Assembly (NCBI GenBank): GCA_963823675.1
Contig: CAWGMT010000028.1
Span: 1 to 64,000 of the forward strand
Direction: 5' to 3'
DNA from: CAWGMT01 sp963823675
Lineage (GTDB): Bacteria > Planctomycetota > Planctomycetia > Isosphaerales > Isosphaeraceae
Length of the DNA: 64,000 nucleotides
Positions 47,227 through 56,845 of this stretch are shown piece after piece. The translations under genes were made by a program, and so were the position numbers. How positions within the stretch are numbered: the stretch's first letter is position 1; the number at the start of each line of letters is the position of its first letter. The notes beneath the pieces are model-generated. The model was not told the DNA's origin. It was given only the letters and a program-made list of their open reading frames with translations, and ran no database searches.

Positions 47227-48399
47227 TCATTCTCGCTGGGCCGGCCGCGTGGCGCCGCGGGTCGGGTCGGCGGGCCCTCGCAGCGCCGCCGGGACGTCGG
47301 CCAGGGCCGCGTCGGGCACCACGAACGAGTTCTCCAGCAGCTTCTCATCGTCGTTGATCAACTCCGGGTAGCGCCGGCCCGGCAGTACCGTCACGGCAAA
47401 GACCTCCTGGACGGCGGTCTCGAATCGCAAGAGCGCGACGACCTGGCCGGACCTCAAGTCGATCGCGCATACGCCGCAGGTCCGCTGGTCCTCGTTGAGC
47501 CGCTCGGTAATCGGGATGCCGCTGAAGACCGCGCTCTCGCGCACCTGCGACAACCCGACGAACGCGAGGCTCCCGGCGAAATCGAGCCCGCGGGTGAAGC
47601 CCGGCACCTCGGCGATCGGTGCGTACTTGCCGGTGTGCGGGTCGATGAACCCGAACGTGCCCGCGCCCGACTCGCAGACCCAGAGCCGGCCGGCGTACCA
47701 CCGCGGCGAGTGGGGCATCGACAGCCCGCGGGTGATCACCTCGCCCGAGGCCACGTCGAGCAGGATGCCCCCCTTGGCCTTGTTCGCCCGCCAGCCGGCC
47801 GGCTCGTCGGTTTCGCCCAGCGCCGTAACGTATCGCGGGCGGCCATCAACCATCCCCAAGCCGTTCAAATGGCAGCGGTCGGTGGGCTCGAGCGCCGAGA
47901 CAAAGGGGGGCCGCCACTGGGGCGTGAAGCTGGCCGACCCGTCGATCGTGCAGAGGCAGGAAAATCGGGTGTTGACGACCCAGAGCGCGGCGCCTGCGCC
48001 CCAGGCCATCTCGTGGATCTGGATGTTGCCCGTGATGTGGCTCGAGCGGGGCAGGAAGCAGGCGTCGTGCCGGCCGGGCGGCTCCAGCCGGGCGGCGACG
48101 GCCGGGACGTTGACGAATTCCCAGACCTGGATCGTGGTGCCGAAGGCCAGCCGGTCGCCGGAAATGGCCATCCCCATCGGCGCCTGGAAGGCGCGGAAGT
48201 GGGTGTTGAGGTGGTCCCCTTCATCGCGGACCATCACAAGCTTGCCGGCCTGGTAGGTGGTGACCAAGAGCGACGCACCGAACTGCCGCAACAGCGCCGG
48301 GAAGTTCGGTGTGTGAACGGCCCGCAACGGCGCCGGGGGCTCGGTCTTCGGCTGGGCAGGATCCGGCGGCGGTCCGTCCGGGGGAACCGGTGTCGTCAT
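47227..48399 (-). CDS. TIGR03032 family protein (DUF4915-like beta-propeller)
   Basis: The 390-residue protein matches the TIGR03032 family: FPALLRQFGASLLVTTYQAG, then KLVMVRDEGD, FRAFQAPMGMAISGDRLAFG, HITGNIQIHEMAWG, LWVVNTRFSCLC, CHLNGLGMVDGRPRYVTALG and MPHSPRWYAGRLWVCESGAG. It is Pro-rich at both ends. The fold is likely a beta-propeller. The biochemical role is unknown; members often occur with TPR or sulfotransferase genes, which are not present here. Confidence 0.9.
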   Translation of the reverse strand: MTTPVPPDGPPPDPAQPKTEPPAPLRAVHTPNFPALLRQFGASLLVTTYQAGKLVMVRDEGDHLNTHFRAFQAPMGMAISGDRLAFGTTIQVWEFVNVPAVAARLEPPGRHDACFLPRSSHITGNIQIHEMAWGAGAALWVVNTRFSCLCTIDGSASFTPQWRPPFVSALEPTDRCHLNGLGMVDGRPRYVTALGETDEPAGWRANKAKGGILLDVASGEVITRGLSMPHSPRWYAGRLWVCESGAGTFGFIDPHTGKYAPIAEVPGFTRGLDFAGSLAFVGLSQVRESAVFSGIPITERLNEDQRTCGVCAIDLRSGQVVALLRFETAVQEVFAVTVLPGRRYPELINDDEKLLENSFVVPDAALADVPAALRGPADPTRGATRPAQRE

Positions 48400-48560
48400 G
48401 ATGTGGGACTACCCTCGCCAAATCGGCCGATGTGCGGGATAGGAAGAGGAATTGCGACATCGGGAATCGCGGAATGCCAGCTTTGATTACACCGGATGGC
48501 ATTAGATGCGTTGGATAGGCCAATGTAAAGGTGGCTGTGAGCGAGAATTAATCAACTCGA

Positions 48561-49026
48561 TCAACGTCGCAGCGCCCCGGGCTTGATCGGACTTGCAAGA
48601 GGCCAAAATCGGGGATGATCGGCCTCGACGGGCGGGAGCGAAAAAAAGATTCGGCCACCAAGTCCGTGGAAATTCTCAGGCACCGTTGTCACGTCAGAAA
48701 AGTGGATGCGTGATTCTTCCCACAGATCTACCCTGCCCTTGGATTCGCGCTCGAGGAACTCCAGGCGGTTGATCATTTCCTCGGGTTCATAGATTTCCCA
48801 GATGAGACCGAATCGCTTGATAATTTTCCCCAGACTGAGAGTGTCTTTGGCGCTGTAGACGAATGTTCAGATGGCCTTCACCTTGCCCAGCCTGAGTATC
48901 CATGATCCCGGCCGAGGAAAAAATGGAAGTCCTGGAGCGATCGCAAAGGCGGCAGCCTGATCTCGAGCCTGTATTCCGGAGCAGTCTGAATGAGCTTCTC
49001 CAGGTCGAAGGTGGGGTATTCTGAGT
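48561..49026 (-). pseudogene. Degraded open frame of unknown family
   Basis: The minus strand reads SEYPTFDLEKLIQTAPEYRL, then RLPPLRSLQDFHFFLGRDH. After a frame break around 48870 it continues KDTLSLGKIIKRFGLIWEIY, MINRLEFLERESKGRVDLWE, and FHGLGGRIFFSLPPVEADHP. Codon use is protein-like but interrupted, so it is probably a decayed gene downstream of the lipase. Family not recognised. Confidence 0.4.
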
Positions 49027-49034
49027 TAAGGCGG

Positions 49035-49997
49035 TCAGGGGCCATCCACGCCGGCGAGCAACGCGTTCCAGAGCAGGGTAGCGTAGTAGACTGGCGCGTG
49101 ATCGGCCAGACCGGCGACCGAGAACGGAAGCTGCCCGGCGTCCAGGCGCAGCTCTGCTGCCATTGCCTTGACGGCTGCCGTCAGGCTCTCGGCCCCGGTC
49201 ACCAGGTCACGCCAGAAGCTTCGGGGCGAGCTGCCCGGCACGACTCGCGGGGTCCCCGCGTGGACGTAGCGCAGGATTTCGGGCGGGACCGTGGCGACCC
49301 AGTTGTCCCGATGGACGAAACGGATATACGCCCGCGTCGGCAAGACGCTTGCGAACGCCGCATCGCCGACCCTCGGGCAGCCGTATGTCGACAGCCCCTG
49401 GACTACCGACGAGCCGAGGTGGGCCGCAGCCAAGGTGGCCAGCGCCCCGCCCAGACTATGACCGGTCAGCCAGAGTCGCTGCTCCGGCGCCTTGGCGCGC
49501 ACCAGCGCGTCGAGCTGGTCGCTCACCTCCTTGAAGGCACTCAGAAACCCGGCGTGCACTCGCCCCCCGGCGGCAAACGCGGCCGGAAGAAGGTTGCTGT
49601 CGGTCAGCAGGTCTCGCTGGTTGATCAGAACCAGCTCGGCCACGTCGAGTACCGTGTGAACCTGAAGCCGCGTTCCCCGGAACACAACGATGAGCGTCTC
49701 GTCGTTGGCGAGGACCATGCCCCGATTATCGTCCCGCGTCCCCAGCCAATCGGGCTTGGCAAATCCCAGCATGGGGAGCGGCGAGCTGGCAATGGCGTCC
49801 TCGATGAATGCCGCGTCGCCGTAAGCGAGATACGAGGCGTCGGCCAGCCACCAGGCGTTGATCGACGAATACTCGGTTGCCTCCGGTTGAAACCGGAAGA
49901 AGTCCGCATCTGCGAAGTAGGGAAACCCGTCGAGGGGCGGGCGCAGTCCAGTGACCGTCTCCTGGGGGAGCGGTCGCGGTTCCAGCTCGCTCGACAT
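49035..49997 (-). CDS. Class 3 lipase-like alpha/beta hydrolase
   Basis: The 320-residue protein has the lipase_3 layout: LIVVFRGT oxyanion segment, then GRVHAGFLSAFKEV, the nucleophile elbow LTGHSLGGALATLAAAHL (Ser at about residue 178), STYGCPRVGDAAFA (Asp region) and RFVHRDNWVATVPP, with a C-terminal DHAPVYYATLLW His candidate. It hydrolyses acylglycerol-type esters. No clear signal peptide, so it is possibly cytoplasmic. Single gene. Confidence 0.85.
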   Translation of the reverse strand: MSSELEPRPLPQETVTGLRPPLDGFPYFADADFFRFQPEATEYSSINAWWLADASYLAYGDAAFIEDAIASSPLPMLGFAKPDWLGTRDDNRGMVLANDETLIVVFRGTRLQVHTVLDVAELVLINQRDLLTDSNLLPAAFAAGGRVHAGFLSAFKEVSDQLDALVRAKAPEQRLWLTGHSLGGALATLAAAHLGSSVVQGLSTYGCPRVGDAAFASVLPTRAYIRFVHRDNWVATVPPEILRYVHAGTPRVVPGSSPRSFWRDLVTGAESLTAAVKAMAAELRLDAGQLPFSVAGLADHAPVYYATLLWNALLAGVDGP

Positions 49998-50109
49998 TTC
50001 TCCAGAGTCCTTGGCTGCTCACCAGCCGCGTGCTACCTTCACCGATCGGTCACGACCGAAATCGATGAGGAAATCGGTTCGACGTACCCACGTGGGAGAA
50101 TATACCAAG

Positions 50110-50448
50110 ATGCACTCCGAAAAGCTGATCCTCCTTTTGCCCGGCCTCGGCAGGATCCTGGTGGCTGTGCTCGCCGTGGTTTTTTGCTATCGCACCGCTC
50201 GCCCGCAGGCCCGCTGGTTCTGGATCGGCGCGGGGCTCTGGAAGATCGCCGTCGCTCTGAAGTTGATATGTGCGATTCTGACCAACGCGGCTGTCCTTGC
50301 GTCTTTGAAACGCGCTCTTCCGTATCCGGCTTTTGTTGCGTTGGGCGGATTGTACGTCGGTGTGCAATCGAGCGTCTTCGAAATTGGTTTCACGACAACC
50401 ATCAGCCTCGAGAATGCCCAGGAGCTCCATTGCGAAATCCCCAGTTGA
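50110..50448 (+). CDS. Small multi-pass membrane protein, probably truncated
   Basis: The 112-residue frame has about three hydrophobic helices (LILLLPGLGRILVAVLAVVF, WFWIGAGLWKIAVALKLICA, LPYPAFVALGGLYVGVQSSV) and then FEIGFT followed by a non-membrane tail. This looks like the first third of a longer multi-pass protein, perhaps YhfC-like, cut after EIGFT. ATG 50110 is preferred over the upstream start because the hydrophobic protein begins there. Confidence 0.5.
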   Translation: MHSEKLILLLPGLGRILVAVLAVVFCYRTARPQARWFWIGAGLWKIAVALKLICAILTNAAVLASLKRALPYPAFVALGGLYVGVQSSVFEIGFTTTISLENAQELHCEIPS

Positions 50449-50457
50449 GGGTTCGTC

Positions 50458-51429
50458 TTACGGCCGTTTCGCGCGGCCTACAGTCCAGCCCGGAAGTGAG
50501 ACCGGCTCGTGCCCGGCAGGAGGCGGCTCGACCAACTTTCCGTAGAGCTCGGGGCGACGCGCCCGCAAGTAGCGCCGGCCTGACGAGAGCTCCAGCTTCT
50601 CCGGAGTCAGGAGAGCCACCACGACATCATCTCCCAGCGCCCGACTCTCGACCAGGACTTCTCCGAATGGGTCCAGAATCATGGCGAGGCCCGGCTTGAT
50701 CGTATCGTCGTTGACGCCGACGGCATTGCTGAAGATGGCGTAAATACCGTTTTCCCAGGCACGGGCGGGCAGCCATCGCATGAGCCAGCCGCGGCCCTTG
50801 GGACCTTGGAATTCCCGCCGCAGCCGCGCCGGGTCGCGGTCGCGATTTTCCCACAGTGCGCGGTCAACAGTCCCACGTCCGGGCATCGGCGACGGAAGGC
50901 AGCCGGTCACGTGCGGCATGAAGATGATTTCGGCCCCCAGCATCGTCGTGATCCGCACGTTCTCGGGCAGGTTGTTGTCGTAACAGATCAGGAAGCCGGC
51001 CTTGATCCCGAGCAGATCGATCACCCGGTAGGAATCGCCCGGGCTCAGAGCCGGATTGATAAATGTGTGCAGCTTCCGGAACTTGGTGATAAACCCCTCC
51101 GGGCCGACCGTCACGTAGCAATTGAAGAACCGCCCTGCGGCATCGGTCTCGAGCAGACCTGCCATGACCACGGCTCCATATTCACGAGCGATCGCCTGGA
51201 GAGCCCGCGTCGCGGGCCCGGCGGGAACCGGTTCGGCGACTTCCGTGAGCCCGGCGCGATCGAGGTGCTGCAAGAACGTGTAGCCGCTGATTGCGCACTC
51301 GTGGAAGCTGACGATTTCCGCCCCCTGTTCGACGGCCTGCCTGGTCAGCTCCCTGATTCGCGTCAGGTTGTACGCCTTGTCGTTGTTGCGATGCTCGTAC
51401 TGGGCCGCTGCCACGCGAATGTCGCGCAC
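50458..51429 (-). CDS. Carbon-nitrogen hydrolase (nitrilase superfamily)
   Basis: The 323-residue enzyme has the Glu-Lys-Cys triad: Glu44 in SFHECAISGY, Lys119 in KFRKLHTFINPALSPGD, and Cys149 in GFLICYDNNLPENVR. It cleaves C-N bonds in nitriles or amides; the exact substrate is not evident (nearest style is N-carbamoyl or aliphatic amidase-like members). It is the second gene after a MerR regulator (13-base gap, same strand), which probably controls it. Confidence 0.88.
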   Translation of the reverse strand: MRDIRVAAAQYEHRNNDKAYNLTRIRELTRQAVEQGAEIVSFHECAISGYTFLQHLDRAGLTEVAEPVPAGPATRALQAIAREYGAVVMAGLLETDAAGRFFNCYVTVGPEGFITKFRKLHTFINPALSPGDSYRVIDLLGIKAGFLICYDNNLPENVRITTMLGAEIIFMPHVTGCLPSPMPGRGTVDRALWENRDRDPARLRREFQGPKGRGWLMRWLPARAWENGIYAIFSNAVGVNDDTIKPGLAMILDPFGEVLVESRALGDDVVVALLTPEKLELSSGRRYLRARRPELYGKLVEPPPAGHEPVSLPGWTVGRAKRP

Positions 51430-51442
51430 CGGATGGTTCCTC

Positions 51443-52315
51443 TCACTCTTTGATCAGCATCTGGATCTCGGTCAGATAATTCTGGGGATTGCCGCGGAAA
51501 ATCATTCCCGGGCCTTTGAGATAGACCTCCCGCGTTGGACTCAAAACCTCGTAGCCCTTGTTGCGGACGTACTCGAGGATCTTGGCGTAGGACCGTCCGA
51601 GCTGATCATACGGTCCAAGGTGCAACAGTGCCACGCAGCGCCCGCCGGCAAGCTCGCGCGTGGTGATGCCGTCTGTGGTGTTGCCTCCGCGGATCGGCAT
51701 GCAGGCTTCAAAATCCGCGTCGTCTTCGCGATACTCGTTATCGTGGTGCAGCAGCATGGGCTTCCCGCGAAGGTATCGGCCGAATCGCCTGCCGATCCGC
51801 GCAAACGCCGCGCCGCAGTCTGAATAGCGGCCCTTCATCCGAATGCCGGCGACCTGAATGGCATCTACCGTCTTTTCTTCGACCTGGAATGACGCTTGGG
51901 CCATGATTCGCTCGATCTCCTCTTCTTGCGTCAGGAAGGCGTGAATGGAACGCACGATTTGCCGGTCGCGCCTGATCTTGCTTTCGAGGAGCGCCTTCTG
52001 CCGCTCCAAGACGGGCCGCAGATCGGCATCCTCCACCGGTACGCGCAGGATGCCACGGACCTCGTCGATCGACAGATCAAGGCTGCGGAGGTGGGCGATG
52101 ATCCGAGCCGTCTCGATCTTGGCGCGGTCGTAGTAGCGATAGCCGGTCTGTTCGTCCACGCAGGTCGGGATCAGGAGCCCCTGTTCGTGGTAGTACCGAA
52201 GCGTCTTGACCGTGAGACCGGTGATCTTGGAGAAGTCGCCGATCGAAAACACGAGCCCCTCCGACTGGCCAGATCCGGCCTCCACGGCCGTAAATCGCGA
52301 CGACCCCAGAAGCAT
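51443..52315 (-). CDS. MerR-family regulator with GyrI-like effector domain
   Basis: The 290-residue protein has an N-terminal winged HTH (FSIGDFSKITGLTVKTLRYY, then HEQGLLIP, ~23-50), a coiled-coil dimer helix (LERQKALLESKIRRDRQIVR), and a C-terminal GyrI/BmrR-type ligand domain (DFEACMPIRGG, RCVALLHLGPYDQLGRSYAK). BmrR-like proteins activate genes on binding hydrophobic drugs. It sits 13 bases upstream of the nitrilase gene on the same strand, so that operon is its likely target. Confidence 0.88.
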   Translation of the reverse strand: MLLGSSRFTAVEAGSGQSEGLVFSIGDFSKITGLTVKTLRYYHEQGLLIPTCVDEQTGYRYYDRAKIETARIIAHLRSLDLSIDEVRGILRVPVEDADLRPVLERQKALLESKIRRDRQIVRSIHAFLTQEEEIERIMAQASFQVEEKTVDAIQVAGIRMKGRYSDCGAAFARIGRRFGRYLRGKPMLLHHDNEYREDDADFEACMPIRGGNTTDGITTRELAGGRCVALLHLGPYDQLGRSYAKILEYVRNKGYEVLSPTREVYLKGPGMIFRGNPQNYLTEIQMLIKE

Positions 52316-52820
52316 AGGGCCTCCCCTTGGGGGAGAGTCAACGTCGCGCGGAGTTTTTCAAGAAAGCGAATTCCAGTTTTCGGATTTTAGATTCCAAAAG
52401 AACAAGCGAGCCACCAGCTCAGGAACAAGATTCCGCGGCAATTACTCATCGTTGCGCCAGCACGGCAAATTTTTGGCAAGCGACCGCCGGGCACGGAGGC
52501 CCGGCCCGAAGGGAATTCCGCAGCTAAGCGACGGACGGCCACACCCACGACGCTCGCCATCGCGACCAGGCACTTTTCCTGAGGGCGCGGTCCCCCCAGC
52601 CGGAGCCGACCCAGCCGCCGTGCGCGGCGCATTGCGCGGGACGTTCTGGCTGAAACGGGAAACTTTTGGGGAGTTGGGCAGCGCTCTTGAAATATCGAAC
52701 GCTGCCGTGCCGCAGGAGCAACCTTTCACGAGCCCAGGGCCGCGGTGACCACCGGGCCGCGAGCGTTGAGCCGCCAGGTGGTCGCCGAGACGCCCGGATG
52801 CGAGCGACTCCCAGGATTGG
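52316..52820. other. About 500 bases between the MerR and DUF1579 genes
   Basis: Nothing gene-like was recognised. It is the upstream region of the minus-strand MerR gene and is expected to hold its promoter, but no operator palindrome could be picked out with confidence. Confidence 0.4.
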
Positions 52821-53402
52821 TCATTTCGCCCGCCGCTTGTACGTGATCTCCATGACCTTGACGTATTCGCCCTTCGTGTCGTCCGACTTCATCGACATCG
52901 TGAACACGCGGGCGTCATCTCCCTCGTGCTTGCTCGTCATTTTCGACTCGTACGGCTTGCCGGACGGGCCCGTCCCCTTGGCGTAAAAGGTCACCGTGCG
53001 GGTTGCGGGGTCGTACTCACCCTCCATCATCATGATCTCCGTCGACATCGAGTCGACCCAGGTGCCGACAAATTTGCGCTTCGCGGCGTTGTATCCCGTC
53101 TGGCCGCAGCCGTGAAACTCTTGGTCGCCGAACTTGCCGTCAAATTCGCTCTGGAGCCACAGGCCGCCAGGCATCAGCTTCACCACTTCGACGCCTTGGG
53201 AAACCGCCGCCTCGGAATCGGGCCCGCGCATCCAGCTCTTGATCGTCGCGTCCCAGGTGCCCACATCCTTGGCAAGCGCCTTGTGCTCGGCCGTGGGCGT
53301 GGGTATCGGCTGGCCCTCTTGCCCGCGAGCCGATTCCGCCGCGCCCATCCACCCAAGGCATACCACCAGACCCACAAAGCTCCGAATCATCTGGCTCATC
53401 AC
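52821..53402 (-). CDS. Secreted DUF1579 protein
   Basis: The 193-residue protein has a signal peptide (SFVGLVVCLGWMGAAESARG) and a DUF1579 body: HKALAKDVGTWDATIKSWMR, GGLWLQSEFDGKFGDQEFHG, GYNAAKRKFVGTWVDSMSTE, GTGPSGKPYESKM. DUF1579 is a lipocalin-like fold of unknown ligand, common in planctomycetes. Exported; single gene. Confidence 0.88.
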   Translation of the reverse strand: MMSQMIRSFVGLVVCLGWMGAAESARGQEGQPIPTPTAEHKALAKDVGTWDATIKSWMRGPDSEAAVSQGVEVVKLMPGGLWLQSEFDGKFGDQEFHGCGQTGYNAAKRKFVGTWVDSMSTEIMMMEGEYDPATRTVTFYAKGTGPSGKPYESKMTSKHEGDDARVFTMSMKSDDTKGEYVKVMEITYKRRAK

Positions 53403-53492
53403 ATGGTCCTTTCGTGTAGAGAGAAATCGGTTTGATCCGGAAGTAGTATGAAGAGCGACTACTCATTTGTCCAGTATTCTGAACAAAAAAGC

Positions 53493-54839
53493 TTATCGAG
53501 GGCGATTCGGCCCGGGCGCGGCGGGAGGCGGGGTGAAACCCGGCGGCCTTGCCACAGGCCATTCCGGCGAAGAAGGGTCGAGAATTCGCGTCAGCCGCCG
53601 GCCCACAACCTCGGCCCAGAGCGCCGCGCCGCGGGGAGAGAAGTGGTCGTCGTTGATCATGCGGTTGTAGAGCGCGCTGTGCACAGACCACTGCCCGTTC
53701 TTGTAATCGATCCTGGCTAGCTTCATATGTTCGTCAACGAAGTCGTTGAGCGGGTCGCAGTAACGCCCGGAAGTTGTGTGGAAGATCCTGCACACCTGCC
53801 CTGGATAAATGTCGTCTACGCGAATGCTTTCGATCTGAGCACGGGTGGGAACGGGTACGAGGACGCAAATAGCCGCGTGGGAACTACACCACACACGAAT
53901 TTGCTCAAGCCAGTATCCTGCTTCGCCGAACCAATCTCCCTTGCCCTCAAGGACGGCGGAGCCGTCGCCGAAATCGTTGGGGCAAACGCTCACAACCACG
54001 AACTGGGGCCGCATGCGCTCGCCGTATTCGCAAAGCGTGAAATAGTACTGCTCGGGCGAGTAACCGATGTGCCCCGTATTGAGGATCGAGACCGGCATTT
54101 TCCAGGCGGCTCGCAGATAGTGTTCGAGCTGAGCCGGCGGAGTATCATCATCGCCGTTGAACATTCCCTGCATGAACGAGTCGCCCAGGACGATTCCGCG
54201 GATGGGGACCGACAGGTCCGGCTCGGGCCCTCGCAGGCCCCACGAGTTGGTGTGCTGCACGGAGCCAAGATCGACGATTGCTCCGGCGCGGGCCGCGGCG
54301 GTGCGGTGCTTTGGCGTATCCAAGACCTGGAACATACCGAAAGGACCGTTGCGAAGGGTAACCTGCCGCAGCCAGATCGAGCGGGTATTCGGGCGGAACC
54401 GGTAGGAGCGGCCATGCTCGTCCGGCTCGAAGACTTGCGAGGAGATCACGAAGGCTTCGTCTGCGCGCCCGCAACGGATCAGTCCGTATTCGGGATCCAT
54501 GCCGACGACCCGAAAAAGCTCCCGCATTTCCTCGGTCGTGCGCCGACAAAAGCTCTCGAGATTCTTGCGGGTCGCAAGGACGCCACGCTGGCGGCGCAAC
54601 CGCCACTCGGCGTCGATATCGGCACGCTCAGGCCCGAGCCCAAACAGGCCGCGCGTGAAGAACTCGCGAGCCCGGGTTGACCACAGAAAAAGGTGAAACC
54701 GCCCCGCGGGCATGGCGCCGCACAAGACGGCCACTACCAGGACCGTGCCGCTCACGATCATTCTCTTGAACAATCGCTCGCGGCGGTGGCTTCTGTCAAC
54801 GAACGGCAAGGTCCGCTGCGTGAGCGATCGTGCGGCCAT
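53493..54839 (-). CDS. Membrane-anchored SGNH/GDSL-like hydrolase
   Basis: The 448-residue protein has one N-terminal membrane helix (MIVSGTVLVVAVLCGAMPAG) and then an SGNH-hydrolase-like fold: block I GIVLGDSFMQG (Ser nucleophile), NTGHIGYSPEQYYF (Asn-containing block), FVVVSVCPNDFGDG, and a terminal INDDHFSPRGAALWAEVVGR (Asp-x-His block). It acts outside the membrane, probably on acetyl or other acyl groups of polysaccharide; the substrate is an inference. The C-terminus is Pro-rich (PGFTPPPAAPGP). Confidence 0.78.
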   Translation of the reverse strand: MAARSLTQRTLPFVDRSHRRERLFKRMIVSGTVLVVAVLCGAMPAGRFHLFLWSTRAREFFTRGLFGLGPERADIDAEWRLRRQRGVLATRKNLESFCRRTTEEMRELFRVVGMDPEYGLIRCGRADEAFVISSQVFEPDEHGRSYRFRPNTRSIWLRQVTLRNGPFGMFQVLDTPKHRTAAARAGAIVDLGSVQHTNSWGLRGPEPDLSVPIRGIVLGDSFMQGMFNGDDDTPPAQLEHYLRAAWKMPVSILNTGHIGYSPEQYYFTLCEYGERMRPQFVVVSVCPNDFGDGSAVLEGKGDWFGEAGYWLEQIRVWCSSHAAICVLVPVPTRAQIESIRVDDIYPGQVCRIFHTTSGRYCDPLNDFVDEHMKLARIDYKNGQWSVHSALYNRMINDDHFSPRGAALWAEVVGRRLTRILDPSSPEWPVARPPGFTPPPAAPGPNRPR

Positions 54840-54851
54840 CAGGACTTCCCC

Positions 54852-56207
54852 TCAGTCGAATCGGCCGTTATGGGTGGCGTCGGCGCCCCACATCAGCCAT
54901 CCGTCATCGGCCGGATCACCGGTCTCGAGGCAGAAGAGGCTGCCCGAATCGGTCCCGACATAGAGGCGGCCGCGGGCGACCGCCGGCTGAAAGAGGATGG
55001 GCTCTCCGATCTTGACGCTCCACAGCTCTGCGCCGGTCGCAGCCGACAGGCAATGAACATCCCCGTTGACCGTCCCGAAGAACAGTTTGCCGTTGACGAC
55101 GGCCGGCGGCGTCAGCGGGCTGTCGAGAAGATCTTCGCCCTCGCCGACCGACTGGCCGACCGTCTTCTTCCAGTAGACGCGATCTGAGCGCGGGTCGGCG
55201 GAGCTGACGGAGTCGCCATGCGCGGCGTAGAGCCGCGACCGCGAGACGAACGGCTTCGAGCCCTGATAGGCCCACACCGCGTGTACATGGCCGAGGCCCA
55301 TGTTGGCCATCGCCTGTTCCATCTTGGCGTCGCCCTTGGAGTGAGCAAACCCGACCTTGGCGTCCCTGTGGGCGCTGGCCGCGTACAAACTCGAACCGCG
55401 CATCCGCTTGGCGTGGTCGAGGTAGTCGGCCTTGCGGGATGTCCCCGCATACTGGCGGTAGGCCGCCTCATTCCCCACATTACGCGCGGCCAGGTGCTCC
55501 CACTGGTTGACGGCCCCTGCTGCGGCGCCGCCGGCGACTACCGCCCGACGCTGGCTGAAGTAGCACTCCCCCTCCCAGACCACCGGCGAGGAGGTCGCGT
55601 TACGCGGCTCCTTCCACTCGACCTGGCCGTTGTCCTGGCGAACACGATAGAGCGTGCCGCCCAGGGTCGCGAAGTGGACGTGCCCTTCGGCCAGGACGGG
55701 GGCCGTGATGACCTCACCCTCGATCGGCTGTTTCCAGAATTCCTGGCCGGTCCGCAGGTCGAAGCAGGCGAGGTGATGCTGACCGTCGGCCTTGCTGTCG
55801 GGGTATGCCATGTAGATCCGCCCCTGGCCGACGGCCGGCATGCTCATCAGCGGGTCGCCCAGCCAGTGTTTCCAGACCGGTGCCCCCTCGACTGTCAGCA
55901 CCTCCAGCTCGCAGCTTTCGGTATTGAACACAACGTATCCCTCGTCAACGACCGCCGCAGTGGGACCGTCATCGGAGGTCTGGTACTGCCAGGCGACGCT
56001 CCCGTCGGCCGCGTCCAGGGCGTAGAAGTCGAAGCTGCCGAAGCCGCCGCCCAAAAAAACACGGCCGTCCACCACGGTCGGTGTGGCGAGCGTATGTCCC
56101 CCGGGGATGGCAACCTTCCAGCCTCGGAACTGGCCGTCGGGGCTTTGAAATGGGGTCGGCGGCTCGACGCGAGGGAGGTTTCCCTTCAAGCTCGGGTCGA
56201 TCTTCAT
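54852..56207 (-). CDS. PQQ-type beta-propeller protein
   Basis: The 451-residue protein is built of PQQ-like propeller blades (TPTVVDGRVFLGGGFGSFDF, ALDAADGSVAWQYQTSDDGP, VGQGRIYMAYPDSKADGQHH, FATLGGTLYRVRQDNGQVEW, VVNGKLFFGTVNGDVHCLSA, VARGRLYVGTDSGSLFCLET). The start MKIDPSLKGNLPRVEPPTPF is chosen because it begins right before the first blade. It has no signal peptide or PQQ enzyme motifs, so it is most likely a binding/scaffold propeller. The SGNH-like gene starts 12 bases downstream of its stop on the same strand, suggesting an operon. Confidence 0.85.
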   Translation of the reverse strand: MKIDPSLKGNLPRVEPPTPFQSPDGQFRGWKVAIPGGHTLATPTVVDGRVFLGGGFGSFDFYALDAADGSVAWQYQTSDDGPTAAVVDEGYVVFNTESCELEVLTVEGAPVWKHWLGDPLMSMPAVGQGRIYMAYPDSKADGQHHLACFDLRTGQEFWKQPIEGEVITAPVLAEGHVHFATLGGTLYRVRQDNGQVEWKEPRNATSSPVVWEGECYFSQRRAVVAGGAAAGAVNQWEHLAARNVGNEAAYRQYAGTSRKADYLDHAKRMRGSSLYAASAHRDAKVGFAHSKGDAKMEQAMANMGLGHVHAVWAYQGSKPFVSRSRLYAAHGDSVSSADPRSDRVYWKKTVGQSVGEGEDLLDSPLTPPAVVNGKLFFGTVNGDVHCLSAATGAELWSVKIGEPILFQPAVARGRLYVGTDSGSLFCLETGDPADDGWLMWGADATHNGRFD

Positions 56208-56845
56208 GGGTAATTCCGTTCGTCGCAAGGGTGAAGTGCGAGCATCGAAAACGTCTCGCGTCCGGAGGCACACCACGTGGCATTCTGACGAGACGGTATC
56301 GTCATTATACCGCGAGTAGCCCGGAGTTGGACATGTTCGAGCCGCTGGCGACGCTGGCGTCCGCTAGTCCCTGGGTCGTGACCGGAATTGGCACCAGCAC
56401 GCTCATTTGGCCGAAAGTGCCGGTCGGAGCACCGCAGAAGGCGGCTGGGCTGCCGTTGGGCTGCTTATTGGTGGCTGGGTGCCGGTCGAGAAACGTCATC
56501 ACGGACAACTCGACGAAGTGCGTCCTCAGCCGGCGCTCGGACAGTGGTCCATCCTAAATGGCTTGCGAGCATGACTCCATTAGCGCGGGCGGCTTTCACT
56601 CATCTATGGGTGTGTATCATCGGCCGGAAGGCGGGAGCCGAGGCATGCGGAGGGCTTGGCAGCCCGCGGCGAGTCGTGGTACGATGTCTTAACTTCGTGG
56701 GAATTCCGGCCTAAGATTCAGACGAGGGAACGTTCGACCCGTTGACACTGGTATTGATGCCTTACACATTGCCGGCGTCGGGGGAGGTTCGTGCATGTCG
56801 TGCAGAGCGCCGATAAGAATCGCTATTGAATGGGGAGAAGTGACC
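56208..56845. other. Divergent intergenic region, about 640 bases
   Basis: It lies between the minus-strand propeller gene and the plus-strand TPR gene and should contain both promoters. GGGGAGAAG at about 56831-56839 serves as the ribosome site for ATG 56846. No other feature was recognised. Confidence 0.5.
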